Assembly (NCBI GenBank): GCA_009885445.1
Contig: VFKQ01000172.1
Coordinates: 1-25,329, forward strand
Source: Anaerolineaceae bacterium
GTDB lineage: Bacteria; Chloroflexota; Anaerolineae; Anaerolineales; Villigracilaceae
Reading direction: 5' to 3'
Length of the DNA stretch: 25,329 nt
Shown here: positions 7,886 through 15,571 of the stretch, one piece after another
How positions within the stretch are numbered: position 1 is the first letter of the stretch
How the letters are laid out: each line of letters opens with the position of its first letter
The notes under the pieces: generated by a model
Databases searched by the model: none
Told to the model about the DNA's origin: nothing
What the model saw: only the letters and a program-made list of their open reading frames with translations
Made by a program: the position numbers and the translations under genes

Positions 7886-7954
7886 GGTGGTCGAGCGATG
7901 TCCTGAGCTTGTCGAAGGGTAGCCCCGAGGTACTCCGAGGGGCGTATCGAGACC
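7886..7954. repeat. Dispersed GGTGGTCGAG...CGAGACC palindromic repeat, copy 1
   Basis: It begins with GGTGGTCGAG and ends with CGTATCGAGACC, two ends that are imperfect inverted copies of each other. The interior differs from the other copies and includes CCTGAGCTTGTCGAAGG and a short CCCCGAGG/CCTCGGGG-like stem. Other copies lie at 14763-14797, 23333-23402 and, inverted, 23433-23472. Confidence 0.65.
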
Positions 7955-7982
7955 AAACTTACAAAATTTTCCCCTTAACCCC

Positions 7983-8017
7983 CTTTGTGTACTTTGTGTC
8001 CTTCGTGTTAAAAAAAG
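7983..8017 (-). repeat. Nonamer array (CACAAAGG type), copy 1
   Basis: On the minus strand a T-run and AAC are followed by three 9-base units: ACACGAAGG, ACACAAAGT, ACACAAAGG. The array starts right after the stop codon of the zinc-ribbon gene. A similar array follows the FAD/GcvT gene, and two opposed arrays fill the MITE-like element at 19429-19580. Confidence 0.65.
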
Positions 8018-9073
8018 CTACTCCACACTCACCACAATTCCCAACGCATTCAAACGCAACGTCCACAAACTGCCAATCACAAACTGCTCAAATTCAGACA
8101 GGTCTCCGGGATTGTATGTGTACTCTGTGCCATCGCCAAAAAAATAAACCGTAAACGTAATGGTCGCATCACCCAAACGCTGACCAGAACGCACCTGCGG
8201 GTCTGCATAAAACGGTTCAAAGTCATGCCCATCAAACGTGAACGTCCGAATCGTTTTCCATTGATCCTGCGTGTACGAACAATATTGTTGGCGCACATCA
8301 TGACACTCCGTCACCACCTCGCCATAACCATTGCCCTTATCGATCGTCTTCTCCTCACACACCTGCCTCGTCTCCACGCGGCACGACACATTGTACGCAT
8401 CCCCAGGCGGGTTGCCCGCCTTATCGCTAAAACGCACCGCCGTAATTTCCTGCAACGGCAGCGACGTTTCCCAATACACATCCTGCACCGTCGCGCTCAC
8501 ACTCTTCGACGGCGCAAACAACAGGATTGCGCCCACGCACAGCACAGCCAAACAAGCGACGACTACCCCGAGGCCCAACCACGCCGGCGCGCGCTTCATC
8601 CCCGCGCTCGAAGCGGGCGCCCCCACAATCGGCATCGCACTAGCTGACGGCTGACTCGCCCTCGGCAACGGCGACCCGCACTTCGCGCACATCGTCCGCG
8701 CTGACAGATTCATCTCGCCGCAGTTCGTGCATTTAATTTCAACCTGCGCCGCCTCGCGTTGCATCTCACGCCCCGCCGCACGCGCCTTGCCGCCCTCAGC
8801 GAGATTCCCGCCGCACTGCGAGCACGTGACCGCCGTCGCCGCGTTGCGCGTCCCACAGAATCCGCAGTGGATATCTGCGCCCGCACCCGCCACTTTGGCC
8901 GTGTTCGCATCTTGAATTAGTTTTGCTTCGGCGGGCGCGTAGAACTGCACATTCTCTGGCTGTGGCGCGCCGCAATTTTCGCAAGTCTTATTCGGCCCCG
9001 CATTGCGACTGTTGCAATTGGGGCAAACCCACTCAAGCTGGATGAAGCCTTTTGATGTTGATGATGTTGGCAT
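8018..9073 (-). CDS. Triple zinc-ribbon membrane protein
   Basis: This 351-residue protein has three four-cysteine zinc ribbons: C17/C20/C31/C34, of the RanBP2-like W-x-C-P-x-C type, then C70/C73/C84/C87 and C115/C118/C129/C132. A low-complexity linker follows, then one membrane helix at about 166-187. A C-terminal domain of ~160 residues, predicted to be outside the cytoplasm, contains several cysteines (C-R-V-E-T-R-Q-V-C and E-C-H-D-V-R-Q-Q-Y-C). Zinc-ribbon plus membrane-helix proteins are common in this kind of genome but their role is unknown; no family is recognised for the outer domain. The ATG has GAGGAG seven bases upstream. A perfect palindrome separates it from the deacetylase-family gene upstream. 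Confidence 0.8.
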   Translation of the reverse strand: MPTSSTSKGFIQLEWVCPNCNSRNAGPNKTCENCGAPQPENVQFYAPAEAKLIQDANTAKVAGAGADIHCGFCGTRNAATAVTCSQCGGNLAEGGKARAAGREMQREAAQVEIKCTNCGEMNLSARTMCAKCGSPLPRASQPSASAMPIVGAPASSAGMKRAPAWLGLGVVVACLAVLCVGAILLFAPSKSVSATVQDVYWETSLPLQEITAVRFSDKAGNPPGDAYNVSCRVETRQVCEEKTIDKGNGYGEVVTECHDVRQQYCSYTQDQWKTIRTFTFDGHDFEPFYADPQVRSGQRLGDATITFTVYFFGDGTEYTYNPGDLSEFEQFVIGSLWTLRLNALGIVVSVE

Positions 9074-9089
9074 AAATTACTCCTCACAG

Positions 9090-9122
9090 ATGTGACAGTC
9101 ACCTTGAAGGTGACTGTCACAT
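9090..9122. repeat. Perfect 16-bp inverted repeat with 1-base loop
   Basis: ATGTGACAGTCACCTT (9090-9105) and its exact complement (9107-9122) flank a single G. It fills most of the 53-base space between the deacetylase-family gene and the zinc-ribbon gene. No T-tract follows on the minus strand, so it is not a standard terminator. It may be an operator, an mRNA-processing hairpin or a mobile palindrome. Confidence 0.85.
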
Positions 9123-9126
9123 TAAA

Positions 9127-10131
9127 CTAAACAAACCCATTCCACGCACGCACAGATTCTATCACCCCCGTCACATCCGCCTCACGGCGTGGTGACGAAT
9201 CGCGCGGGTCGTCGAAGCGAGTCCCCGTCAGCGCGGCGAAGACGGCAGAGGCGCCCTCCGCCACGTTGCGCGGACTGTATCCGCCCTCGAGCACAAATAA
9301 AATTTTTCCGGCGCAGTGTTCGCCCGCCAAATCCACGAGATGCTTCGAGATGTTATAAAAACCCGCCGCGCTGACTCCCAGCGACGTCAGCGGGTCGTCC
9401 CAATGCGCGTCGAAGCCCGCCGAAACCAAAATTATTTCGGGGCGAAATTTTTCGACCATCGGCGTGATAACTTGCGCGGAAATTTGCGCGAAGGCGGCAT
9501 CTCCGGCGTAAGCAGGCAGTGGCACGTTGACGATGCGTCCCTTTGCATGCGGCGCATCTTCGATGCGGCCCGTGCCCGGATAGATGCCCCACTGATGCGT
9601 GGATAAATAGGCGAGTCTGTCATCATGCAAAAAAGATTCTTGCGTGCCGTTGCCGTGATGCGCGTCATAGTCCACAACGAGGATGCGACCGCAACCACGC
9701 GCCAAAAGATCATACGCGGCGACGGCGATATTGTTGAACAAACAAAAGCCCATGGCGCGCTCGGGTTCGGCGTGATGCCCGGGCGGGCGCACGAGGGCGA
9801 ATCCATTCGGCGCCTCCGCGGCCCATATCGCCCGAGCCAGCCCGAGCGCGGCGCCTGAGGCGAGTAGCGCAGAGTCAAATGAGGCGGGCGTCACATACGT
9901 CGGCGCGAAATCAATTATTTGCGGACCTATCGCGCTGGCAGATTCAACTGTCTGAATCATTTGCGCTGAATGAACGCGCGCAATCTCGTCGCGGGTGGCA
10001 GGCGTGAAAGTTAATCGCTCAGCCTTAAACGAATCGAGCCGCGCTGAGAGTTCCGTCAGGCGGCCCGGGCGTTCGGGGTGATCGGGATATTCGTGATGAG
10101 GGGATGGAACCCAGGTGAAAAGCGCGGGCAT
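9127..10131 (-). CDS. Histone deacetylase / acetylpolyamine amidohydrolase family protein
   Basis: This 334-residue zinc hydrolase belongs to the arginase/deacetylase superfamily. P-P-G-H-H-A carries the catalytic pair H119-H120. D-Y-D-A-H-H-G-N-G-T supplies zinc ligands D156 and H158, and S-A-G-F-D-A-H supplies D241. G-G-Y (Y285) matches the transition-state tyrosine. All catalytic residues are present, so it should be active. Bacterial members remove acetyl groups from polyamines, acetoin-related compounds or acetyl-lysine; the substrate cannot be decided here. There is no signal peptide, so it is cytoplasmic. The start lies four bases after the stop of the vapC-like gene, so it may be read through from the toxin-antitoxin promoter. 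Confidence 0.9.
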   Translation of the reverse strand: MPALFTWVPSPHHEYPDHPERPGRLTELSARLDSFKAERLTFTPATRDEIARVHSAQMIQTVESASAIGPQIIDFAPTYVTPASFDSALLASGAALGLARAIWAAEAPNGFALVRPPGHHAEPERAMGFCLFNNIAVAAYDLLARGCGRILVVDYDAHHGNGTQESFLHDDRLAYLSTHQWGIYPGTGRIEDAPHAKGRIVNVPLPAYAGDAAFAQISAQVITPMVEKFRPEIILVSAGFDAHWDDPLTSLGVSAAGFYNISKHLVDLAGEHCAGKILFVLEGGYSPRNVAEGASAVFAALTGTRFDDPRDSSPRREADVTGVIESVRAWNGFV

Positions 10132-10135
10132 GTTT

Positions 10136-10537
10136 TTAGCCCGTTAAAATTTCTGCGGGGGTTTTTGCCTTGCGAAGCGTGCGCTCGAAATCCTTGTCGA
10201 AACCGACCAGAATCAAACCGTGTTTTTCGCTGGCCGCATATTGATAAGCATCATCGAAATCCAAATTAAATTCTTCGATTCTTTTGGCAACCATTTCCAT
10301 ATCTTGTGGTAACAAGTTAATCAGTCGCACACCCCCGTAATTAAATATGTCTTCCAAAAAACGCAGGAAGGCTTGAGTTTGTTTGAGTCTTACCAGAAGG
10401 ACTGCAATGGAATGTAGTGAAAAATCCGTAATGGATAATTGATCGCCAGAAACTCTTTCGAGAAATCGGGCTACATCCCCAGACCGTTCCTGTTCAAGTA
10501 ATCGTTCCAGCCAAATATTTGTATCCAGTAGATACAT
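10136..10537 (-). CDS. vapC: VapC-like PIN-domain ribonuclease toxin
   Basis: This 133-residue PIN-domain protein opens with Y-L-L-D-T-N-I-W, where D5 is the first metal-binding acid. It continues with a central helical region and L-D-F-D-D-A-Y-Q-Y-A (D95/D96), and ends with L-V-G-F-D-K-D-F (D114/D116). These are the acid clusters of VapC-type Mg-dependent endoribonucleases, which cut tRNA or rRNA when the antitoxin is lost. Length is typical. The gene starts three bases after the antitoxin stop, the classic toxin-antitoxin order with the antitoxin first. The tRNA or rRNA target cannot be predicted. Confidence 0.88.
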   Translation of the reverse strand: MYLLDTNIWLERLLEQERSGDVARFLERVSGDQLSITDFSLHSIAVLLVRLKQTQAFLRFLEDIFNYGGVRLINLLPQDMEMVAKRIEEFNLDFDDAYQYAASEKHGLILVGFDKDFERTLRKAKTPAEILTG

Positions 10538-10540
10538 GCA

Positions 10541-10747
10541 TCAATCCCCACGCCACTCGAGCGCTTTTTTTTGCAATTCCAAAGATGTATATTTTTCGCG
10601 ATATTCACGTAATGCGCCAGCCCAATCCTGTCGCAATATGCGGCTGGGCTTCTGGCGTTCGCGTTCGATCAGCAAACCGACAAAATCAGAAACTTCCTGT
10701 TGCGATTCGGGAGATAATTTTTTGACCAATACTTCCAGAGATTCCAT
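10541..10747 (-). CDS. DUF2281-like antitoxin partner of VapC
   Basis: This 68-residue protein starts M-E-S-L-E-V-L-V-K-K-L-S-P-E-S-Q-Q-E-V-x-D-F-V, the pattern of DUF2281-type antitoxins, which have an N-terminal helix and a basic/aromatic tail that wraps the PIN toxin. Here the tail is D-W-A-G-A-L-R-E-Y-R-E-K-Y-T. The frame is open further upstream to 10984, antisense to the Fe-S protein gene, but GGAGG seven bases before 10747 and the family pattern fix the start. Such antitoxins usually repress their own operon. Confidence 0.83.
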   Translation of the reverse strand: MESLEVLVKKLSPESQQEVSDFVGLLIERERQKPSRILRQDWAGALREYREKYTSLELQKKALEWRGD

Positions 10748-10761
10748 TTTGGCCTCCAAGT

Positions 10762-12750
10762 TTATTTTACCATTCTCTCGGCTACGATCTCGGCCACGTC
10801 TTTCACTTGAATCGTGCCGCCATCCGATTTCGACGCGTCGGTCATCATGCCCATGCAAAATGGACAGCCGACAGCCACGGTATTTGCGCCGGTGGCTTTG
10901 GCCTCGGCGAAACGCGCGGCGTTGACGCGCGATGTGCCGGGTTCTTCTTCCTTCCAGGCTTGTGCGCCGCCCGCGCCGCAACAAAATGACTTGGCTGAAT
11001 TACGCGGCATTTCAATCGTCAGCGCGCCCGCAGATTGCAACGCCTCACGCGGTGCATCTGTGATTCCATTGTGGCGTCCTAAATAACAGGGGTCATGAAA
11101 GGTCACTGAAAACTGATCACTGGTCACTGATAACTGAATCTTCCCCGCACCGACGAGTTCGTTAATTAATTGCGTGTGGTGAATCACCTGATACTCGCCG
11201 CCGAAAGCGGGGTATTCATTTTTTATGGTGTGCAAACAATGTGGGCAGGTGGTGACGATTCGTTTCGGCGCGACTTCATTGAGCAGGGCCACGTTTTGTG
11301 AAGCCAGCCCGAAGAAAATATCTTCGCGTCCTGCGCGGCGCGCGGAGTCTCCGGTGCAGGCTTCGTTGCGTCCGAGCACCGCGTAGTTGACTCCCGCCGC
11401 ATTTAGAATTTTCGCAAAGGCCTGCGCGGTCTTTTGCGCGCGCGCGTCGGTGGCGGGGGCGCAACCCACCCACCATAAAATTTCGGGTTCGGGGTTTTGC
11501 TCAACCGTCGGCACGTTGATGCCATCCGCCCACTTCATGCGCTCGGCTTGCGGCATGTTCCACGGATTCATATTTCTTTCCATGCCTTTGAGGGCCGGTT
11601 CGAGTTGTTTCGGAAAATTACTTTCCATCATCGAAAGATTTCTGCGGATGTCGAGAATGTCGCGCATGGGTTCATTGCCCACCGGGCAAATGTCGACGCA
11701 TGCGCCGCAGGAGGTGCAGGCCCACACGGCCTCCTCGGAAATCATGTCGAGCATGATTACGTCGGTGCCGCCGCCGTGATTCAGGTGATAGCGCTTGTTA
11801 ATTTCCAATGCGGCGGGCGACAAAATTTTTCCGGTGTTGTACGCCGGGCAAACTTCTTGACAGCGAAAACATTGGATGCAGGCGTAGCTGTCCATGATTT
11901 GTTCCCAGCCCAGGTCTTTCATCTTCGCCGCGCCAAATTGTTCAATAGACTGGTCTTCGAGATTGATGTAATTTAATTGTCCGATGGATTTGCGCTCGGG
12001 CTTGAGCGCAAAATTAATCGGCGTCATGAAAATGTGAATGTGTTTTGAATAGGGGAAGTAGGGCAGGAAGGCGAAGACCAGCCCGAGCGAGACCCAGAAC
12101 ATCAGCCGCTCATCGAAGATTAACTGCGCCGCGTCTTTGCCGGACCATAAAGCGGCCAGCGCCGAAGTGACGGGTTGCCACGAGTCAGCGACTCCGCTGC
12201 GCGCAATGTAAAACGACTCGCCGAAGACGCGCGCCAGCGTGTGCGTGAAGAACGTGGCCGTGACGATCATCGAATCGCGCGTGATGCCCTTGCGCGCTAG
12301 CGGATTAAGCAACGTGGTGTCGCGGGTGCGCAGGGTGGCGGGCTTGAGCACATAGCGCCGAAAAGACAACGCCAACATGCTGACCATTAATGCCAGCGAA
12401 ATAAACTCCGCCGCACCGCGATAGATGTCCCCGAAGATTCCTGTCTGATGGAGCAGGTTGAAATTTGTGTAGGCAAAAATCAGGTCGTTCAGGTTTACAA
12501 GCAAGTAAATGAAGAACGCCCAACCAATGAAGGCGTGAAAAATACTGGGCAGGATGCGAAAGCGAAATACGGGTTTGAAGAAGAGGTATTTTGAGATCAA
12601 TTCCCCGATGCGCTTGAAAGGCAATGACCAGTTAATCGTCCCCTGTCCGCTGGCGATGTTGCGCGCGATGTGCCGCGCGCCGCGATAGGTGTAAAAAACT
12701 GAAGCGAGGATGCCGATGGTGAAGATGATTTTTTCGGGGAGTGAAAGCAT
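10762..12750 (-). CDS. Membrane (Fe-S)-binding reductase, HdrD/GlpC-like with NarI-like N-terminus
   Basis: This 662-residue protein has three parts. Residues ~1-245 contain about five membrane helices with histidines, like the NarI-type heme b subunit. Residues 291-355 hold two [4Fe-4S] clusters (C291/C294/C297/C301 and C345/C348/C351/C355). The C-terminal half has two CCG domains (C430, C465, C502, C505 and C555, C590, C591, C629, C632), as in heterodisulfide reductase HdrD and GlpC. Such fusions move electrons between the quinone pool and a soluble partner, often an electron-transfer flavoprotein or an acyl-CoA or lactate dehydrogenase; no partner is adjacent. Residues ~539-550 (S-V-T-S-D-Q-F-S-V-T) are encoded by a 7-base tandem array. 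The start has GGAG five bases upstream. Confidence 0.88.
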   Translation of the reverse strand: MLSLPEKIIFTIGILASVFYTYRGARHIARNIASGQGTINWSLPFKRIGELISKYLFFKPVFRFRILPSIFHAFIGWAFFIYLLVNLNDLIFAYTNFNLLHQTGIFGDIYRGAAEFISLALMVSMLALSFRRYVLKPATLRTRDTTLLNPLARKGITRDSMIVTATFFTHTLARVFGESFYIARSGVADSWQPVTSALAALWSGKDAAQLIFDERLMFWVSLGLVFAFLPYFPYSKHIHIFMTPINFALKPERKSIGQLNYINLEDQSIEQFGAAKMKDLGWEQIMDSYACIQCFRCQEVCPAYNTGKILSPAALEINKRYHLNHGGGTDVIMLDMISEEAVWACTSCGACVDICPVGNEPMRDILDIRRNLSMMESNFPKQLEPALKGMERNMNPWNMPQAERMKWADGINVPTVEQNPEPEILWWVGCAPATDARAQKTAQAFAKILNAAGVNYAVLGRNEACTGDSARRAGREDIFFGLASQNVALLNEVAPKRIVTTCPHCLHTIKNEYPAFGGEYQVIHHTQLINELVGAGKIQLSVTSDQFSVTFHDPCYLGRHNGITDAPREALQSAGALTIEMPRNSAKSFCCGAGGAQAWKEEEPGTSRVNAARFAEAKATGANTVAVGCPFCMGMMTDASKSDGGTIQVKDVAEIVAERMVK
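11101..11135. repeat. Five-unit heptamer array inside the HdrD-like gene
   Basis: Five consecutive 7-base units (plus strand: GGTCACT, GAAAACT, GATCACT, GGTCACT, GATAACT) run without interruption inside the coding region, just before the H-D-P-C-Y-L-G cluster motif. Related units occur between genes at 14805-14818 and 15550-15566. Confidence 0.8.
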
Positions 12751-12802
12751 GGTGGCTCCAGAGAGGACGAGGTGATTCTTAGTTTAGCACAATTTGTATT
12801 TG

Positions 12803-12832
12803 AAAATAAAATCAGCGCCGAGGACGGCGCTG
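12803..12832 (-). terminator. Intrinsic terminator at the end of the cytochrome c/ccm/transglycosylase unit
   Basis: CAGCGCCG (12832-12825 on the minus strand) pairs with CGGCGCTG across the loop TCCT, and ATTTTATTTT follows directly. It lies about 50 bases past the transglycosylase stop and before the HdrD-like gene, so it should separate the two units. Confidence 0.82.
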
Positions 12833-12883
12833 GAAACAACAGATTCCCCTCTCCCCCGCGCTGGAATCAAATCGAGCCGCAGG

Positions 12884-14527
12884 TCATGGGCTGTTACTAA
12901 TGTCGTTGACGTAATCCACTGCTGAGCGGCAGATGCCGGTAAGGTGGGTGGAGACGGTGTCCCAATTAATTTTTGTCTTGTCGGTAATCTGATCCAGCGA
13001 CTCAGCGAGACAGCCGCCGCCGGCGTGGTAGTTGACCAGCGTCAGCTTCCACATATCTTCATATGAAATGTTCAACTGCGAGGCGCGCTTTTTGCTGGAA
13101 TAATTCCACACGATTTGCGCGGCCTGTTCACAATTGGCTACCAGCGTGTTTGCAAAAACGGCGATGCTGTAATTGGCGCGGTCAATATCTATGCCCAGCG
13201 GACAAGCGGCGCAGGTGGCGTTGACACTGTTGACCAGCGAGTAGCGCAACAGTTCGCGGTTTTCGTCTTCGAGGTCGTGATAGTCTGCGTTGCAGGCGTC
13301 GCCCGAAAGCACCAGCGGGCAAAACTCATGATAGAAGATCGGATTCCAAAAGAGGGTGGTGTCAGCGCCTTTTTCGGTGAGTTGGCCAAGACCCGTATCG
13401 CCGGCCGCTTGAATGCCGCCGGGCCAGAATTGACTCTCGCGCCCGAAAAGATTCTTGAGCAGTTGGGCGGGCACGCCCTTCGTCTGCGCGATGGAAAGGA
13501 TTAAGCCATCAAATTGATTTTGCCAATCGGTGACGGCGGGACGCGCGGCGAGCTGTCCGCAGGCGTTGACGCCGCCGTCGGGCGCGAGTCCGCCGCTGGG
13601 ACACATGCTCGCGTCGGCAATGCCCTGACGAATTAATTTTTCGGCGAGGTAGTCATAAGGCACTTCGGACTTGAGATCATTGACGTCGCTCGGCGTAGCC
13701 AGCCAGGCGGGCGGACCGCCCACTGGCGGCAAAATCCCCCAGCTTTGCGCGCAACTTGCGAGGGCCTGGCCCTGCCATTGACTTGAAAGCACGTCCACGT
13801 ACCACGAGGTAATGTCTGGGTTGCCAAAGTCTGCTTGGGTGACGCGCACTTGCGCGGTGAAACGCAGACTCGAATCGCCGAAGGATGAGTAGGCCCAAAA
13901 TTCGAGCAGAACGCCCTTGTCGGTGGTGGGCGCGAGTCTGATGGGGCAGATCGGCGCATCGCAGAAGAAACTTTGTCCGTTGAGACTGCCTTCGATGCGC
14001 GTGATGACAAATTCGGCCAGCGGTTCCTGCGCGGTGAGAATCAAACGCGGAGAAGACTCGCACAGACTCGTTGATAGCGAGGCCACGGGTGAACAGTCTT
14101 CGAGTTCGAGTCGGACGGAAGGCGCTGGCAGTTCGACGGCCACTTCATGTTCGGCGGGACGACTGCCGGTGAAGTAAATATAGTAGCCGTCACAGAATTG
14201 GGGGTGGCTGGGGTCGAGGCAGGGTTTTTGCGCGATCCATGCGTCCGTGGTTTTGTCCCCGCAGTCAATGTAGACATCTGTAATCGTTGGCTGGCCTGCA
14301 TAGTCCACGCTGATTTCGCAGGCCACAGAGTTATCTTTGAAGGTGACGAGAAGCCATTCGTAGGCTGTGTATTTGACGAGGTTAATGCCGAATCGGTCCG
14401 GACCTGGAGGCGGCGCGGGCGCGGCAAACCCGCTCGAGGGCGCGGAGAGAAGCGCGGCGAAAGCGATCAGGAGGGCGGTGACCCAAAGGAGGGCAGTCCG
14501 CTGGGGAGGGCGAATCATTAGTCGCAT
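12884..14527 (-). CDS. Secreted lytic-transglycosylase-like (SLT fold) protein
   Basis: This 547-residue protein has a signal peptide (basic start, hydrophobic ~12-30, A-A-P-A-P-P-P after it) and should be exported. The N-terminal ~270 residues are beta-rich with many cysteines and unrecognised. Residues ~335-500 look like a lysozyme-fold transglycosylase: F-G-R-E-S-Q-F-W-P-G places the probable catalytic glutamate at 364, followed by A-G-D-T-G-L-G-Q-L-T. The domain is interrupted by a cysteine-containing stretch not usual in SLT enzymes. The likely role is peptidoglycan cleavage outside the membrane. It follows ccmD by 40 bases, with its own candidate -10 box, and a terminator lies beyond it. 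An alternative ATG lies nine bases in. Confidence 0.75.
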   Translation of the reverse strand: MRLMIRPPQRTALLWVTALLIAFAALLSAPSSGFAAPAPPPGPDRFGINLVKYTAYEWLLVTFKDNSVACEISVDYAGQPTITDVYIDCGDKTTDAWIAQKPCLDPSHPQFCDGYYIYFTGSRPAEHEVAVELPAPSVRLELEDCSPVASLSTSLCESSPRLILTAQEPLAEFVITRIEGSLNGQSFFCDAPICPIRLAPTTDKGVLLEFWAYSSFGDSSLRFTAQVRVTQADFGNPDITSWYVDVLSSQWQGQALASCAQSWGILPPVGGPPAWLATPSDVNDLKSEVPYDYLAEKLIRQGIADASMCPSGGLAPDGGVNACGQLAARPAVTDWQNQFDGLILSIAQTKGVPAQLLKNLFGRESQFWPGGIQAAGDTGLGQLTEKGADTTLFWNPIFYHEFCPLVLSGDACNADYHDLEDENRELLRYSLVNSVNATCAACPLGIDIDRANYSIAVFANTLVANCEQAAQIVWNYSSKKRASQLNISYEDMWKLTLVNYHAGGGCLAESLDQITDKTKINWDTVSTHLTGICRSAVDYVNDISNSP

Positions 14528-14541
14528 AATTAAGTTCCCAC

Positions 14542-14547
14542 ATTATA
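14542..14547 (-). promoter_or_regulatory. Candidate -10 box for the transglycosylase-like gene
   Basis: A perfect TATAAT on the minus strand ends 14 bases before the ATG at 14527, in the short gap after ccmD. The -35 position shows only a weak TAACTT-like hexamer. Confidence 0.45.
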
Positions 14548-14567
14548 GCGGACTCGCGTCGCTTAAG

Positions 14568-14711
14568 TTATTTTTCGAGCGCTTCGAGGTCGCGTTGCAA
14601 ATTGCGTTGGCGGATGGCGAGGCTGAAGATGTAAATGGCCGAGATGATGAAGAAGGCGGCGTAACCCGCGATCATGTAGACGTCGGTGTTGGGGGTGGTT
14701 TCGATGAACAT
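14568..14711 (-). CDS. ccmD: CcmD-like small heme-exporter subunit
   Basis: This 47-residue reading frame reads M-F-I-E-T-T-P-N-T-D-V-Y-M-I-A-G-Y, then a membrane helix of about 20 residues, then a charged tail (R-Q-R-N-L-Q-R-D-L-E-A-L-E-K). One helix with a basic, coiled tail is the CcmD pattern. CcmD binds CcmA/B/C and helps release holo-CcmE from CcmC. It has GGAG just upstream and lies directly after ccmC, where ccmD is expected. It is easily missed because of its length. Position and topology, rather than sequence motifs, carry the call. Confidence 0.75.
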   Translation of the reverse strand: MFIETTPNTDVYMIAGYAAFFIISAIYIFSLAIRQRNLQRDLEALEK

Positions 14712-14740
14712 GGGGACTCCGGGGGATAGAGAGAGAATGG

Positions 14741-14761
14741 AAAATGGAAAATGGAGACTGG
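14741..14761. repeat. Heptamer array (AAAATGG units)
   Basis: Two AAAATGG units and one AGACTGG unit, preceded by a partial unit, lie between ccmC and ccmD. The array leads directly into the GGTGGTCGAG repeat. Confidence 0.65.
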
Positions 14762-14762
14762 C

Positions 14763-14797
14763 GGTGGTCGAGTAGGCGTACTCGCCGTATCGAGACC
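14763..14797. repeat. Dispersed GGTGGTCGAG...CGAGACC palindromic repeat, copy 2
   Basis: This is the shortest copy, 35 bases. The two conserved ends enclose an inner GGCGTACTCGCC stem, so the whole element can fold. It is flanked on both sides by heptamer arrays in the ccmC-ccmD gap. Confidence 0.7.
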
Positions 14798-14804
14798 AGA
14801 GACT

Positions 14805-14818
14805 GATTACTGATTACT
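14805..14818. repeat. GATTACT heptamer pair containing the ccmC stop codon
   Basis: Two perfect GATTACT units lie here. On the minus strand they read AGTAATC twice, and the TAA in the second unit is the ccmC stop codon. Confidence 0.75.
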
Positions 14819-15499
14819 AAGTTTGAGTTGTTCCACTTTGGCTTCGAGTTGGCCGAGGCGATAGCGATTCCAGAACAGGTCAATGAAGATGACGGTGAAG
14901 GTGAAGAGGGCGAAGAGGAAGGCGGTGAGCATGTCGGGGGTCATGTTCATTTTTTCTTGATTCGCATTGGCCGCGCCGATGACAACGGGATGGATGGAGC
15001 GGAAGAGGCGAATCGACATGAAGGTGATTGGCGCGCTGACCCCGCCGAGGAGGGTGTAGACGGCCCCGAAGCGGGCGCGACGCTCGGGGTCTTCGATGCC
15101 ACTACGCAACATGAAGTAGGCGATGTAAATTAATTCGGTGACGGCGGCGGTGGTGAGACGCGGGTCCCACGTCCACCAGGTGTTCCAGATCGGGCGCGCC
15201 CAGATGGAGCCGAGAATGATCGTAATTAAAAAGAAGACCACGCTGATTTCCACTGCGGCCACTTCGAGGATGTCCCACTTAATGTTTTTGGTGACGAGGT
15301 AAAGGATGCCCAGCACGGCGGCAAAGATGAAGCCGAGCAGGGCCGTCCACGCGGTGCCGATGTGAAAGTAAAAAATACGTTGCGCGTTGCCCATGATAAG
15401 TTCCGTCGGCGCGAAGACGAGGGCCAGGTAGGTGGCGACGGCAAGGAGGAGGATGGAGACGTAATCAAGTATCTTAAGCAGAGTGGGTTTGGGGGACAT
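14807..15499 (-). CDS. ccmC: Heme exporter/handling protein CcmC
   Basis: This 230-residue membrane protein has six predicted helices and the tryptophan-rich heme-handling motif W108-W-T-W-D112. The heme axial histidines are H46 in F-Y-F-H-I-G-T-A-W and H170 in F-R-S-I-H-P. CcmC places heme outside the membrane and loads it on CcmE. Length fits the family. The ATG has AAAGGAG six bases upstream. The last residues (L-S-N-Q) and the stop codon are encoded by a tandem heptamer array, so the original C-terminus has probably been altered. It lies between ccmB and ccmD in the normal order. Confidence 0.93.
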   Translation of the reverse strand: MSPKPTLLKILDYVSILLLAVATYLALVFAPTELIMGNAQRIFYFHIGTAWTALLGFIFAAVLGILYLVTKNIKWDILEVAAVEISVVFFLITIILGSIWARPIWNTWWTWDPRLTTAAVTELIYIAYFMLRSGIEDPERRARFGAVYTLLGGVSAPITFMSIRLFRSIHPVVIGAANANQEKMNMTPDMLTAFLFALFTFTVIFIDLFWNRYRLGQLEAKVEQLKLSNQ

Positions 15500-15518
15500 G
15501 GGGACTCCTTTGGAGGTA

Positions 15519-15567
15519 AAGAGAGTGGAGAGAGAATTGGAGAATTATAGACTGATTACTGATCACC
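15519..15567. repeat. Mixed short tandem arrays between ccmB and ccmC
   Basis: GAGAATTG and GAGAATTA (8-base units), preceded by GAGAGTG repeats, pass into ACTGATT, ACTGATC (7-base units). Together they fill most of the spacer between the ccmC start and the ccmB stop. Confidence 0.6.
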
Positions 15568-15571
15568 AAAC

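Noticed and set aside
9090..9122. Palindrome as an intrinsic terminator of the deacetylase-family gene
   Set aside because: No T-rich run follows the stem on the minus strand.
10748..10984. Long N-terminal extension of the antitoxin
   Set aside because: It is arginine-rich, antisense to the Fe-S protein gene, and the start at 10747 has a strong GGAGG site.
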